Shown here: piece by piece, positions 25,348-32,966 of the stretch
Position numbering within the stretch: the first letter of the stretch is position 1
How the letters are laid out: every line of letters starts with the position of its first letter
Assembly (NCBI RefSeq): GCF_001557325.1
Contig: NZ_LSJS01000275.1
Span: 1-36,018, forward strand
DNA: 36,018 nucleotides
Direction of reading: 5' to 3'
From: Erythrobacter donghaensis
GTDB taxonomy: Bacteria; Pseudomonadota; Alphaproteobacteria; Sphingomonadales; Sphingomonadaceae
Made by a program: the position numbers and the translations under genes
Notes under the pieces: model-generated
What the model saw: only the letters and a program-made list of their open reading frames with translations
What the model was told of the DNA's origin: nothing
The model's database searches: none

Positions 25348-26649
25348 ATGCGAAAAGAACAGTGGTCTTCCGGCGAACCTGTGGGCAAGGGCCCCGCGAT
25401 GGCCACCTCGCTCGCCCCTTCCGCGCCTGCCGCAAGAAGCCTCGGAGAGACCGAGCTCCTGTGGATGATGGCGATGCTGATGGCGCTGAACGCCTTCGGC
25501 ATCGACGCGATCCTGCCCGCATTGAATGCGCTTGCCGCCGACCTGTCGGTGAGCGGCAATGACCGGCAGTTCGTGATCGGGGTCTACCTCTTGACCGCCG
25601 GGCTCGGCTCGCTGGTGCCGGGGGTGCTGGCCGACCGCTTCGGACGGCGGCCGATCCTGCTCGGCTCGGTCGCGGTCTATATCGTGCTTTCCGTTCTGAG
25701 CGCGCTGGCGCCGACCTACGACATGCTGATCGCGGTGCGCGCTGCGCAGGGCTTCTTCGCCGCCGGCATCGTCGCGCTGCCCCCGGCGATCATCCGCGAC
25801 CGCGTCGGCGGCGACAAGATGGCGCGGATGATGAGCCTCATCTTCGTGATCTTCCTGATGGTCCCCGCCATCGCCCCCACCATCGGCGAGGGCATCCTCC
25901 AGGGCTTCGGCAGCTGGCGCGCGATCTTCGGCGCGATGGCGGTGCTGGGCGTGGTGATGAGCCTGTGGGTGTTCGTGCGCCTGCCCGAGAGCCTCACCGA
26001 GGAGAACCGCCAGCCGATCGCGGTGCGCACCATCGCCGCCAACATGGGCCGCGCGCTGGTCCTGCCGAGCGTCGCGGGCTATGTCATCGGCTCGGCGCTG
26101 GTGTTCGGCGCCTTGTTCGGCTTCATCAATTCCTCGCAGCAGCTGATCACCAACACCTTCGGCGCGGGCGAGATCTTCCCGCTGGTCTTCGCGATCTGCG
26201 CCGGATCGATGGCACTCGCCAGCTGGTCCAACTCGCGGATCGTCGAGCGTTTCGGCGCGCGCCGGGTGAGCCACGCCGCGCTGTTCGCTTTCATTCTGGT
26301 GAGCGCGGTGCAGGTCATGTTCGCCTTCCAGCCGGGCGAGGAGCTGTGGCACTTCGTCCCGCTGATGGCGATCAACATGGCCCTGCTCGGCTTCATCGGC
26401 AGCAATTTCGGCGCGATTGCGATGAACCCCTTCTTCAACATCGCGGGCGCAGCGAGCTCGGCGCACGGCTTCGTGCGGATGACCATGGCGGCGCTGCTCG
26501 GCGGGGCGATCGGCTATGCCTATGACGGCACCGCGCGGCCGCTGGCGCTGGCGCTGCTGGCGAGCGGTCTCGCCTGCCTCGCGCTGGTGCTGTGGAGCGA
26601 GAAGGGGCGGCTGTTCGGCCCGTCCGATGCGGAGATGGGTGGAGACTAG
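25348..26649 (+). CDS. Bcr/CflA-type multidrug efflux MFS transporter
   Basis: A protein of about 433 residues with about 12 membrane helices. The conserved loop between helices 2 and 3, VLADRFGRRPILLG, and the early NAFGIDAILPAL segment place it in the DHA1 drug:proton antiporters, Bcr/CflA branch. It would export drugs or metabolites across the inner membrane by proton exchange. The start is uncertain: ATG 25348 lacks a ribosome site, and ATG 25399 (MATSLAPS...) has AAGGG at a usable distance and may be the real one. It is divergent from dinB. Its TAG stop shares four bases, CTAG, with the stop of the convergent carboxyltransferase gene. Confidence 0.9.
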   Translation: MRKEQWSSGEPVGKGPAMATSLAPSAPAARSLGETELLWMMAMLMALNAFGIDAILPALNALAADLSVSGNDRQFVIGVYLLTAGLGSLVPGVLADRFGRRPILLGSVAVYIVLSVLSALAPTYDMLIAVRAAQGFFAAGIVALPPAIIRDRVGGDKMARMMSLIFVIFLMVPAIAPTIGEGILQGFGSWRAIFGAMAVLGVVMSLWVFVRLPESLTEENRQPIAVRTIAANMGRALVLPSVAGYVIGSALVFGALFGFINSSQQLITNTFGAGEIFPLVFAICAGSMALASWSNSRIVERFGARRVSHAALFAFILVSAVQVMFAFQPGEELWHFVPLMAINMALLGFIGSNFGAIAMNPFFNIAGAASSAHGFVRMTMAALLGGAIGYAYDGTARPLALALLASGLACLALVLWSEKGRLFGPSDAEMGGD

Positions 26650-28196
26650 TCCGCGCCAAGCCTGCGCCACGCCAGCCCCGCGAACTCGCACAGCAAGGGC
26701 CGCGTGTCGCGCGGGTCGATGATGTCCTCGACGTTGAAGCGCTCGGCTGAGCGGAACGGCGAGGTGACCTTGGCCAGCCTTGCGCGGATTTCCTCCAGCA
26801 GCGCGGCCGGATCATCGGAGGCTTCCAGCTCCGCCTTGTAAGCCACCTCCAGCCCGCCCGCGATCGGCAGGCTCCCCCAGTCGCCGCTCGGCCAGCAATA
26901 GCGGTATTGATACCGCTCGGCATTGCTCATCGCGCTCCCCGCGATGCCATAGGCGCGGCGCAGCACCACGCTGGCGAGCGGCACCGTAGCGCGGTAGATC
27001 GCGTTCATCGTATTGACGCCGTAGCGGATCGTCCCCGCCATCTCCGCCTCGCGCCCGATCATGAAGCCGGGGTTGTCGACCAAGTGGACGATGGGCAGGC
27101 GGAACTGGTCGGCGAGGCGGACGAAGCGTTCGACCTTCTCGGAGGTCTTGGCCTCCCACGATCCGCCGAGGTAGCTGGGATCGCTGGCGATGACGCAGAC
27201 CGGCCAGCCATCGAGCCGCGCAAAGGCGGTGATCGCGGCGCGGCCCCAGTGGCGGCCGATCTCGAAGACGGTGCCTTGGTCGAAGACATGATCGAGGCAG
27301 CGGCGCATCGAATAGACCTGCTTCTCCTCGCGCGGGACGAGGTTGAGCAGCGCCTCCTCGCGCCGGTCGACAGGGTCGCCCGTCTCGATGCGGCGGGCGG
27401 GCTGGCCGACAAATTCGGGCATGAAGCCGAGGAAATGCCGCGCGCGGGCGAAGGCTTCGGCCTCGCTCGCCACCTCGTCATCGACCACGCCGTTGCGGGT
27501 GTGGATCGCCGAGCCGCCGAGCGCCTCCTTGGCCTCCTCATGATTGGCCGCGCCGCCCTTGTAGGCCTCGCCCAAGCCATCGACCACCGCAGGCCCCGCC
27601 GCAAAAATCTGGCTGAGGCCCTTGACCATGATCGAATAGTGGCTCGCCACGGTCCGCGCCGCGCCGAGGCCCGCCGTGGGGCCGAGCGCGAGAGCCACCA
27701 CCGGCACGGTATCGAGGTTGGTCACCACATCGCCCCAGCCGGGCACCGCGGGGATATAGGTTGCGCCGATCTGTTCGAGCGTCTTGACCGAGCCGCCGCC
27801 GCCCGTCCCGTCGATCATGCGGATGATCGGGAGCTTCAGCTGGTGCGCCATCATCTCGGCCTGCACCATCTTGCGCGCGATCCCCGCGTCCGCCGCCCCG
27901 CCGCGGATGGTGAAATCGTCGGCGGTGGCGACCACCGGGCGGCCGTTGATCAGCGCCTTGCCGAACAGGAAGGGGGCGGGGGTGACGCTGGCGAGGTCGC
28001 CATTGGCGTCATACTTCGCGCTACCCGCGATCTTGCCGATCTCGCGGAAGGAGCCTTCGTCGCACAGCGCCGCCAGCCGCGCGCGAGCGTCCATCTTGCC
28101 GCGCCCGTGCTGCCGCGCAACCTTGTCCGCGCCGCCCATCTGCTCGGCGAGCGCTTCGCGCGCGCGCAGTTCCTCGAGTTCCTTGGCCCAGGTCAT
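26646..28196 (-). CDS. Acyl-CoA carboxylase, carboxyltransferase (beta) subunit
   Basis: A 516-residue biotin-dependent carboxyltransferase with both crotonase-like halves. The N-terminal half has RLAALCDEGSFREIG, DDFTIRGGAADAG and DGTGGGGSVKTLE. The C-terminal half has PREEKQVYSMRRCLDHVFD, ASDPSYLGGSWEAKTSEKVERF and VDNPGFMIGREAE, then SVVLRRAYGIAGSAM. It transfers carboxyl from biotin on the alpha subunit to an acyl-CoA. The presence of its alpha partner just upstream on the same strand, separated by a palindromic repeat element, makes a two-subunit enzyme clear. Acetyl-, propionyl-, methylcrotonyl- or geranyl-CoA are all possible substrates; the sequence does not decide this for me. It converges with the efflux gene through a shared CTAG. 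Confidence 0.92.
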   Translation of the reverse strand: MTWAKELEELRAREALAEQMGGADKVARQHGRGKMDARARLAALCDEGSFREIGKIAGSAKYDANGDLASVTPAPFLFGKALINGRPVVATADDFTIRGGAADAGIARKMVQAEMMAHQLKLPIIRMIDGTGGGGSVKTLEQIGATYIPAVPGWGDVVTNLDTVPVVALALGPTAGLGAARTVASHYSIMVKGLSQIFAAGPAVVDGLGEAYKGGAANHEEAKEALGGSAIHTRNGVVDDEVASEAEAFARARHFLGFMPEFVGQPARRIETGDPVDRREEALLNLVPREEKQVYSMRRCLDHVFDQGTVFEIGRHWGRAAITAFARLDGWPVCVIASDPSYLGGSWEAKTSEKVERFVRLADQFRLPIVHLVDNPGFMIGREAEMAGTIRYGVNTMNAIYRATVPLASVVLRRAYGIAGSAMSNAERYQYRYCWPSGDWGSLPIAGGLEVAYKAELEASDDPAALLEEIRARLAKVTSPFRSAERFNVEDIIDPRDTRPLLCEFAGLAWRRLGAD

Positions 28197-28203
28197 CCTA
28201 TAG

Positions 28204-28338
28204 CCCCCTCCTTTTCAAAGGAGGGGGTTGGGGGTGGTTGCGCGCCGCGCCAGCGTCGCGCGTGCCGCAGGCACCACCCCACTGCGACTAGGCGGCAAGC
28301 CGCCAAGTCTCGCTGCCCCTCCTCTGAAGAGGAGGGGG
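28204..28338. repeat. Intergenic palindromic repeat element with two similar end hairpins
   Basis: The gap between the two carboxylase genes is filled by nested inverted repeats. The left hairpin is 28204-28227 (CCCCCTCCTTT paired with AAAGGAGGGGG). The right hairpin is 28316-28337 (CCCCTCCTCT paired with AGAGGAGGGG), a near copy of the left. A GGCGGC-AA-GCCGCC hairpin lies at 28291-28304, and GGGGTGGT near 28231 pairs with ACCACCCC at 28273-28280. The whole can fold into one branched structure, as REP/BIME-type elements do. It may modulate mRNA stability or the ratio of the two subunits. Confidence 0.7.
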
Positions 28339-28341
28339 AGA

Positions 28342-30246
28342 TCACGCCACTTTCTCCGCAGGCACCACCTTCACCAACACCGCCTCAACCTGCACCTGCC
28401 CGCCCGCGCTGACGCTCAGCCCCTCGACCACCCCGTCGAAGGGCGCGGTGAGGGCGTGTTCCATCTTCATCGCCTCGAGCACCATCAGCCGCTGCCCGGC
28501 GGTGACGGACTGGCCTTCGCTAACATCGACCGCGATGACCTTGCCCGGCATCGGCGCGATGATTGCGCCGTCTGCGGCGGAGGCTTGGCCGGTGCCGTCT
28601 GGTCCTCGGACGGTAAAATGGTAGGTCTGCCCCCGGTCGGTGACGAAAATGTCCCCCTCGGGCGTCATCGTGGTGGGGATGCCGCGCGCCCCCTGATGGC
28701 CAACGCTGCTTCCGTGAAGCGCTTCTCCTGCGAAATGCAGCCGAACGGACTCCGTTGCCGGCCGATTGAGCCGGAAGCCGAACAAGCTGTGGCGTATGTC
28801 ATTGAGAAAGCTCCCCCCCCAATCAAGATGATCACGGCGAAAATCCCGCGCTGCTGCGTCGATGACAGCAGCGCTTGGGTGTGCCGCTGGGATCAATGCT
28901 TCGCCTGCGCGTTCAATAAGCCCGGTGTCCAAGTCGGCACCGCGAAATGCTGGCTGATCGAGGCATTCATACAGGAAGCCCTGATTGGTATGCAGCGGTG
29001 CAACAAAGCTGTTGTTCAGCGCCTGCATCAGCGACTCGATTGCCTCTGGTCGATTTGAGCCATGCGCGACGATTTTCGCGATCATCGGGTCATAGAAGGG
29101 GCTCACAGTGTCTCCCTCTTCGACGCCAGTCTCGATCCGGGCACGGTCGTCGAGGTAAAGATCATCGATCCTGCCGGGGCTAGGCAAGAACCCCTTGGCC
29201 GGGTCCTCCGCATAGAGCCGCGCCTCAATCGCGTGGCCGTTGATCGACAGCTCCTCTTGGGCGAGCGGCAACGGCTCGCCGCTCGCCACGCGCAATTGCC
29301 ATTCGACCAGATCGACCCCGGTGATCTCCTCGGTAACCGGATGCTCCACCTGAAGCCGGGTGTTCATCTCCATGAAGAAGATGCGGTCGGCGCGCAGGCC
29401 TTCGCTGGCATCGGCGATGAACTCGATCGTGCCTGCGCCCTCGTAATCGACCGCCTTGGCGGCGCGCACGGCGGCGGCGCAGATCGCCTCGCGGGTGGCC
29501 TCGTCCATGCCGGGGGCGGGGGCTTCCTCGATCACCTTCTGGTGGCGGCGCTGGAGCGAGCAGTCGCGCTCGAACAGGTGGACGACGTTGCCGTGGGCGT
29601 CGCCGAACACCTGCACCTCGATATGGCGGGGCGAGGTGATCCACTTCTCCAGCAGCACTTCATCATTGCCGAAGCTGGCCTTGGCCTCGCGGCGGCAGCT
29701 TTCCAGCGCGGCGGCGAAGTCCGCCGGCGCGTCGACCTTGCGCATCCCCTTGCCGCCGCCGCCGGCGACCGCCTTGATGAGCACGGGATAACCGATCGCC
29801 TCGGCCTCCTTGGTGAGCCGCTCGACCGACTGGTCCGCGCCGTCATAGCCCGGCGTCACCGGCACGCCGGCGGCGCGCATCAGCTGCTTGGCCGCGTCCT
29901 TGAGGCCCATCGCGCGGATGCTGGCAGGCTTGGGGCCGACCCAGATCAGCCCAGCTTCCAGCACGGCCTGCGCAAAGTCGGCATTCTCGGAGAGGAACCC
30001 ATAGCCGGGGTGCACCGCATCCGCCCCGGTCTGCTTGGCCGCCGCGATGATCTTCGCGCCCACCAGATAGCTTTCGGCAGCGGGCGAGGGGCCGATATGC
30101 ACCGCCTCGTCGGCGCTCCGCACATGCAGCGCCTTGGCATCCGCATCGGAATAGACCGCGACGGTCGCCACGCCAATGGCGCGCGCGGTGCGCATGATCC
30201 GGCAGGCGATCTCGCCGCGGTTGGCGATCAGGAGTTTCCGGATCAT
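28342..30246 (-). CDS. Acyl-CoA carboxylase alpha subunit: biotin carboxylase plus biotin carrier domain
   Basis: A 634-residue protein. Biotin carboxylase lies at about residues 1-450: KLLIANRGEIACRI, VHPGYGFLSENADF, the ATP-grasp loop AVAGGGGKGMRKV, RDCSLQRRHQKVIEE and MNTRLQVEHPVTE. A linker region of about 100 residues follows, then a biotinyl domain at about 560-634 with LEAMKMEH, where Lys594 carries biotin. It charges biotin with bicarbonate and ATP and passes it to the beta subunit. ATG 30246 overlaps the stop of the upstream exported-protein gene (ATGA) and starts the canonical domain; longer upstream frames are noise. A stretch coding the linker, about 28740-29150, is lower in GC than its flanks. 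Substrate as for the beta subunit is undecided. Confidence 0.92.
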   Translation of the reverse strand: MIRKLLIANRGEIACRIMRTARAIGVATVAVYSDADAKALHVRSADEAVHIGPSPAAESYLVGAKIIAAAKQTGADAVHPGYGFLSENADFAQAVLEAGLIWVGPKPASIRAMGLKDAAKQLMRAAGVPVTPGYDGADQSVERLTKEAEAIGYPVLIKAVAGGGGKGMRKVDAPADFAAALESCRREAKASFGNDEVLLEKWITSPRHIEVQVFGDAHGNVVHLFERDCSLQRRHQKVIEEAPAPGMDEATREAICAAAVRAAKAVDYEGAGTIEFIADASEGLRADRIFFMEMNTRLQVEHPVTEEITGVDLVEWQLRVASGEPLPLAQEELSINGHAIEARLYAEDPAKGFLPSPGRIDDLYLDDRARIETGVEEGDTVSPFYDPMIAKIVAHGSNRPEAIESLMQALNNSFVAPLHTNQGFLYECLDQPAFRGADLDTGLIERAGEALIPAAHPSAAVIDAAARDFRRDHLDWGGSFLNDIRHSLFGFRLNRPATESVRLHFAGEALHGSSVGHQGARGIPTTMTPEGDIFVTDRGQTYHFTVRGPDGTGQASAADGAIIAPMPGKVIAVDVSEGQSVTAGQRLMVLEAMKMEHALTAPFDGVVEGLSVSAGGQVQVEAVLVKVVPAEKVA

Positions 30247-30731
30247 CGCTCGGGCACCTCCGGCGCGCCGAGCGCTGCGCATTGATCGGGCGGGACCATC
30301 GTGAAGCTGGTGTTGGCGACCCGCCAGCCCTCGGCGCGGCGGACGAGGCTCATCGAATTGATCCCGCAATGGCTGGTCTTGCCGCCCACGGTGAAGCGAT
30401 ACGGGCCCCACACCTGCGCCATGTCGCCATCCACCAGCACGTGATCATAGCGCATCGCCTCGTCGAGCCCGGGCGGGGACTTCAGCCAGTTCTCGAGGTG
30501 CCTGGCGACGGGCAGCACGTTCACCTTGGGCGCGGCCGGGTCCATGCGGTTGTGGACGTAGATCAGCCCCTCGGGGTCCATCACCCGGGCGAGCGCGGTC
30601 TTGTCCTCGCTGCGCAGCGCGGCGAAGAAGGCGTCGGCGGCGGCGATCGCTTCGGCCTGCTCGGGGGACGGTGCCTGAGCTGCGAGCGGCGCGGCGGAGA
30701 GGAGGGCGGCGGTTGCGAGGTAGGCTTTCAT
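30243..30731 (-). CDS. Exported NTF2/SnoaL-like protein
   Basis: A 162-residue protein with a Sec signal (MKAYLATAALLSAAPLAAQA). The mature part begins with a helix (PEQAEAIAAADAFFAALRSEDKTAL) followed by curved strands (YDHVLVDGDMAQVWGPYRFTV, INSMSLVRRAEGWRVANTSFT). That is the layout of the NTF2/SnoaL cone fold, often a ligand-binding or small-enzyme scaffold. No catalytic residues can be named. It would be periplasmic. Its stop overlaps the biotin carboxylase start by four bases, which looks like an operon although the functional link between an exported protein and a cytoplasmic carboxylase is unclear. It lies 45 bases after the crtB stop. Confidence 0.78.
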   Translation of the reverse strand: MKAYLATAALLSAAPLAAQAPSPEQAEAIAAADAFFAALRSEDKTALARVMDPEGLIYVHNRMDPAAPKVNVLPVARHLENWLKSPPGLDEAMRYDHVLVDGDMAQVWGPYRFTVGGKTSHCGINSMSLVRRAEGWRVANTSFTMVPPDQCAALGAPEVPER

Positions 30732-30776
30732 GCCGCCGGATTAGCCCGGCTGCGCGGCAAAGGAAACCGCTTCGCA

Positions 30777-31742
30777 TCAGCCCCGGGGCGCGGCGGCGGG
30801 GCGGTAGTCGGCGATCCCCCAATGGATCCCGCCCGCGGGCACCTTCTCGCGGTTGAGCACCGCCGAGAGAAACGCGCGCACGCCGTAGAGCGCCTTTTCG
30901 CCCCGCGGCACATAGGTGCGGCTGTTCCACGCCTCCACCCCCCGCGCGCGCACCTTCCTCCCGATCGCGCCGTAGATCCGCGCCGCCGAGAGCACCGCCC
31001 AGCGGCTGCGGAAGGGGAGCTTGGCCGCTCCCACCCGCGCCGCCGCCTCGTGCTTTTCGACCAGCGCGACCAGCCGCGCGGCCATTTCGGCCAGTTCCTT
31101 GCGGTGGTGCGGCTTGGTGTGCTGGCCGGGCTCGATGTCCTGTTCGACCAGCCATTCTATGGGGAGATAGCAGCGCCCCGCCGCATCATCCTCGACGATG
31201 TCGCGGGCGATGTTGGAGAGCTGGAAGGCAAGGCCGAGGTCGTTCGCCCGGTCGAGCGTTTCCTGGTCGCGCGGATCGACCCCCATCACCACCGCCATCA
31301 TCACGCCGACAGCGCCCGCGACATGGTAGCAGTAGCGCAGCATGTCCGCCTCGGTGCGCGGGCGCCAGTCCTCGGCGTCCAGTTGGAAGCCGGCGATCAC
31401 GTCCTCGGCCATCTGCGGGGTGAGGCCAACCTCGCTCGCCACCACCCCGAGCGCGTCGAAGGCCGGATCGCCGGTGGGCTGGCCGTCGAACGCCAGCGCG
31501 GTCAGGCGGCGAATCAGCGCGAGGCGGTCCGCAAGGTCCGACTGATCGCCAAGTTCCCCGCCCAGCTCCTGATTGTCGGCGATGTCGTCGGCCCGGCGGC
31601 ACCAGGCATAGAGCAGCCACGCCCGCTCGCGCGTCTCCCTGTCGAACAGCCGCGCGGCCGCCGAGAAGCTCTGCGAGCCGTGCTTGATCGTCAGCCGCGC
31701 ATGCTCGACCAGCGCGGCGCGGGTGGCTGCATCGACCGCCAT
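30777..31742 (-). CDS. crtB: Phytoene synthase
   Basis: A 321-residue prenyl-transferase-like enzyme. The two Asp-rich magnesium sites are visible: ADDIAD (51-56) in YAWCRRADDIAD, and NIARDIVEDD (177-186). The typical GRCYLPIEWL follows. It condenses two geranylgeranyl diphosphate molecules to phytoene, the first committed carotenoid step, at the membrane surface. ATG 31742 is chosen, eight bases past the LOG stop. An open frame continues upstream but only as antisense-like noise within the LOG gene. It is on the same strand as crtI and crtY but is separated from them by three other genes. Squalene synthase-like HpnC/HpnD would have different motifs. Confidence 0.93.
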   Translation of the reverse strand: MAVDAATRAALVEHARLTIKHGSQSFSAAARLFDRETRERAWLLYAWCRRADDIADNQELGGELGDQSDLADRLALIRRLTALAFDGQPTGDPAFDALGVVASEVGLTPQMAEDVIAGFQLDAEDWRPRTEADMLRYCYHVAGAVGVMMAVVMGVDPRDQETLDRANDLGLAFQLSNIARDIVEDDAAGRCYLPIEWLVEQDIEPGQHTKPHHRKELAEMAARLVALVEKHEAAARVGAAKLPFRSRWAVLSAARIYGAIGRKVRARGVEAWNSRTYVPRGEKALYGVRAFLSAVLNREKVPAGGIHWGIADYRPAAAPRG

Positions 31743-31750
31743 CGCGAAGC

Positions 31751-32332
31751 CTACAGCTCCTCGGCCTTCATGCGGAAGATCGGGGTGTGGGGCTGATAGG
31801 CCGCCATCTTGGCGAGCAGCTCGCCGATGGTTTCGGCCGCGATCAGGATGTTCTGGTGCGCGGGCCGCACGAAGCCGACTTCGGCCATCTTGGCGTTGAA
31901 GGCGAGGAGGTGATCGTAGAAGCCGAAGGCGTTGAGCACCCCCACGGGATCGGAATGATAGCCCAGCTGCGACCAGCTGATCGCCTCCCACAGCTCGTCC
32001 ATCGTGCCGACCCCGCCGGGGAGGGTGACGAAGCCGTCGGAGAGGTCGGTGAAGCGCTGCTTGCGCTCGTGCATCCCGGAGACGGTGACGAGCTCGTCGC
32101 AATCGTGGTTGGCAACTTCGGCGCGCACGAGGGCTTCGGGGATGATGCCGATCACCTCGCCGCCGTTCTCCTTGGCCCCGCGCGCAACCGCGCCCATCAG
32201 CCCGAGCTTGCCCCCGCCATAGACCAGCCCGATCCCGCGCGCGGCCAATTCCGCGCCGACATCATAGGCGAGTTGCACATAACGCGGATCCTCGGGCGAG
32301 GCCGAGCCGCAATAGACAGCGAGACGTTTCAT
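31751..32332 (-). CDS. LOG family protein (TIGR00730, Rossmann-like nucleotide phosphoribohydrolase)
   Basis: A 193-residue protein with KRLAVYCGSASPEDP at the start, VYGGGKLGLMGAVA and the catalytic-site motif LPGGVGTMDELWEAISW. Members release cytokinin-type bases or other nucleobases from nucleoside 5'-monophosphates; many bacterial copies are general nucleotide hydrolases, so the substrate here is open. The start overlaps the stop of the CPCC gene (ATGA), and crtB starts eight bases after its stop, so it lies within the carotenoid transcription unit. A LOG gene beside crtB is, as I recall, common in related sphingomonads; a link to carotenoid making is not shown. Confidence 0.9.
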   Translation of the reverse strand: MKRLAVYCGSASPEDPRYVQLAYDVGAELAARGIGLVYGGGKLGLMGAVARGAKENGGEVIGIIPEALVRAEVANHDCDELVTVSGMHERKQRFTDLSDGFVTLPGGVGTMDELWEAISWSQLGYHSDPVGVLNAFGFYDHLLAFNAKMAEVGFVRPAHQNILIAAETIGELLAKMAAYQPHTPIFRMKAEEL

Positions 32333-32577
32333 TCGGGCATTTCTTCCAGTTTCGGCATTCTTACGTGCTCTAGAAATCTGCGTTCTGTCGCGCCAAACTC
32401 TGCGAAGTTCTTGCGAGCTTGCGTGAGGCTCAAATCGTAGTTCGGGCCGCCCCGAACCTCGTCCGCTTCATCATCGCCTCGCCCGTCGTCTTCCCAGAAG
32501 CAAACCGCGCAGATCTCATAATTGGCTCCGTCCTCCAACGTGAGATAGCCGCAGCAAGGACAAGCAACGCGTTTCAT
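32329..32577 (-). CDS. CPCC-type cysteine-rich zinc-ribbon protein
   Basis: An 82-residue protein with two cysteine knuckles: CPCCG (Cys6, Cys8, Cys9) and EICAVCFWEDDG (Cys23, Cys26), the pattern of the Cys_rich_CPCC family. After the knuckles comes an acidic stretch (DDGRGDDEADEV) and a closing GPNYDLSLTQARKNFAEFGA segment typical of the family. It probably binds one zinc ion in the cytoplasm. Members often occur beside toxin-immunity genes, which would fit the barstar-like gene directly upstream; this is context memory and not proof. Both ends overlap neighbours by ATGA. GC content is about 55 percent by hand count, lower than the 66-70 percent of the flanking carotenoid genes, suggesting later insertion. 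Confidence 0.8.
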   Translation of the reverse strand: MKRVACPCCGYLTLEDGANYEICAVCFWEDDGRGDDEADEVRGGPNYDLSLTQARKNFAEFGATERRFLEHVRMPKLEEMPE

Positions 32578-32900
32578 GATGTGGGTTCCGATGGCAATTG
32601 CAGCGGCCCGGTCAAGAGGTGAACACGAAATTTCTCGTGGTCAGGCCACGGCGCCGAGGCGTCTCGCTGCTCGGCTCTTTTCAGGACACCAACGACGCGG
32701 TCAAAGCCAGCTCCCATTCGTGCTTGCGATTGTTCCGTGTTGAACCAGACAATGCTAAACGGGCGCCCGACGAGGCCGGTAATAGCATCCCACAAAGCCG
32801 CGAGATTTCGGCCATAGAAGGCCGGGACTTCGGGATGCCCGGCGAAGAGCTTGTGGAAATCGTCTTCGCTGGCGATATCGGCTCCGTCAATCACAAGCAT
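32574..32900 (-). CDS. Barstar family protein (RNase inhibitor-like)
   Basis: A 108-residue cytoplasmic protein with the barstar fold pattern: VIDGADIASEDDFHKLF, VPAFYGRNLAALWDAITGLV and FSIVWFNTEQS, then FDRVVGVLKRA. Barstar blocks the RNase barnase. Of the two key aspartates on the inhibitory helix, the first (Asp35 in barstar) is Ala34 here and the second (Asp39) is kept as Asp38. Binding of a classic barnase is therefore doubtful. ATG 32900 is chosen because GGAGG lies nine bases upstream; an earlier ATG 32918 falls inside a hairpin. No barnase-like toxin gene lies in the window. The gene sits right after crtI and is translationally coupled to the CPCC gene. Confidence 0.85.
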   Translation of the reverse strand: MLVIDGADIASEDDFHKLFAGHPEVPAFYGRNLAALWDAITGLVGRPFSIVWFNTEQSQARMGAGFDRVVGVLKRAEQRDASAPWPDHEKFRVHLLTGPLQLPSEPTS

Positions 32901-32913
32901 CGCTCGCCCCTCC

Positions 32914-32962
32914 ACCATCCCGGTTCAGGTCCGGGATGGTCCCCCTCCCCGTTCCGGGGAGG
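32914..32962. repeat. Two tandem hairpins between crtI and the barstar gene
   Basis: The first hairpin is 32914-32940, with a perfect 10-base-pair stem ACCATCCCGG/CCGGGATGGT around a seven-base loop. The second is 32944-32962, CCTCCCCG/CGGGGAGG around TTC. Neither has a T-run, so they are not classic terminators. They could protect the crtYI part of the message or reduce read-through. Confidence 0.6.
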
Positions 32963-32966
32963 ATAA

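Noticed and set aside
31743..32102. Upstream extension of the crtB frame
   Set aside because: It would overlap most of the LOG gene in another frame and add an unlike Arg/His-rich leader; ATG 31742 gives the normal enzyme length.
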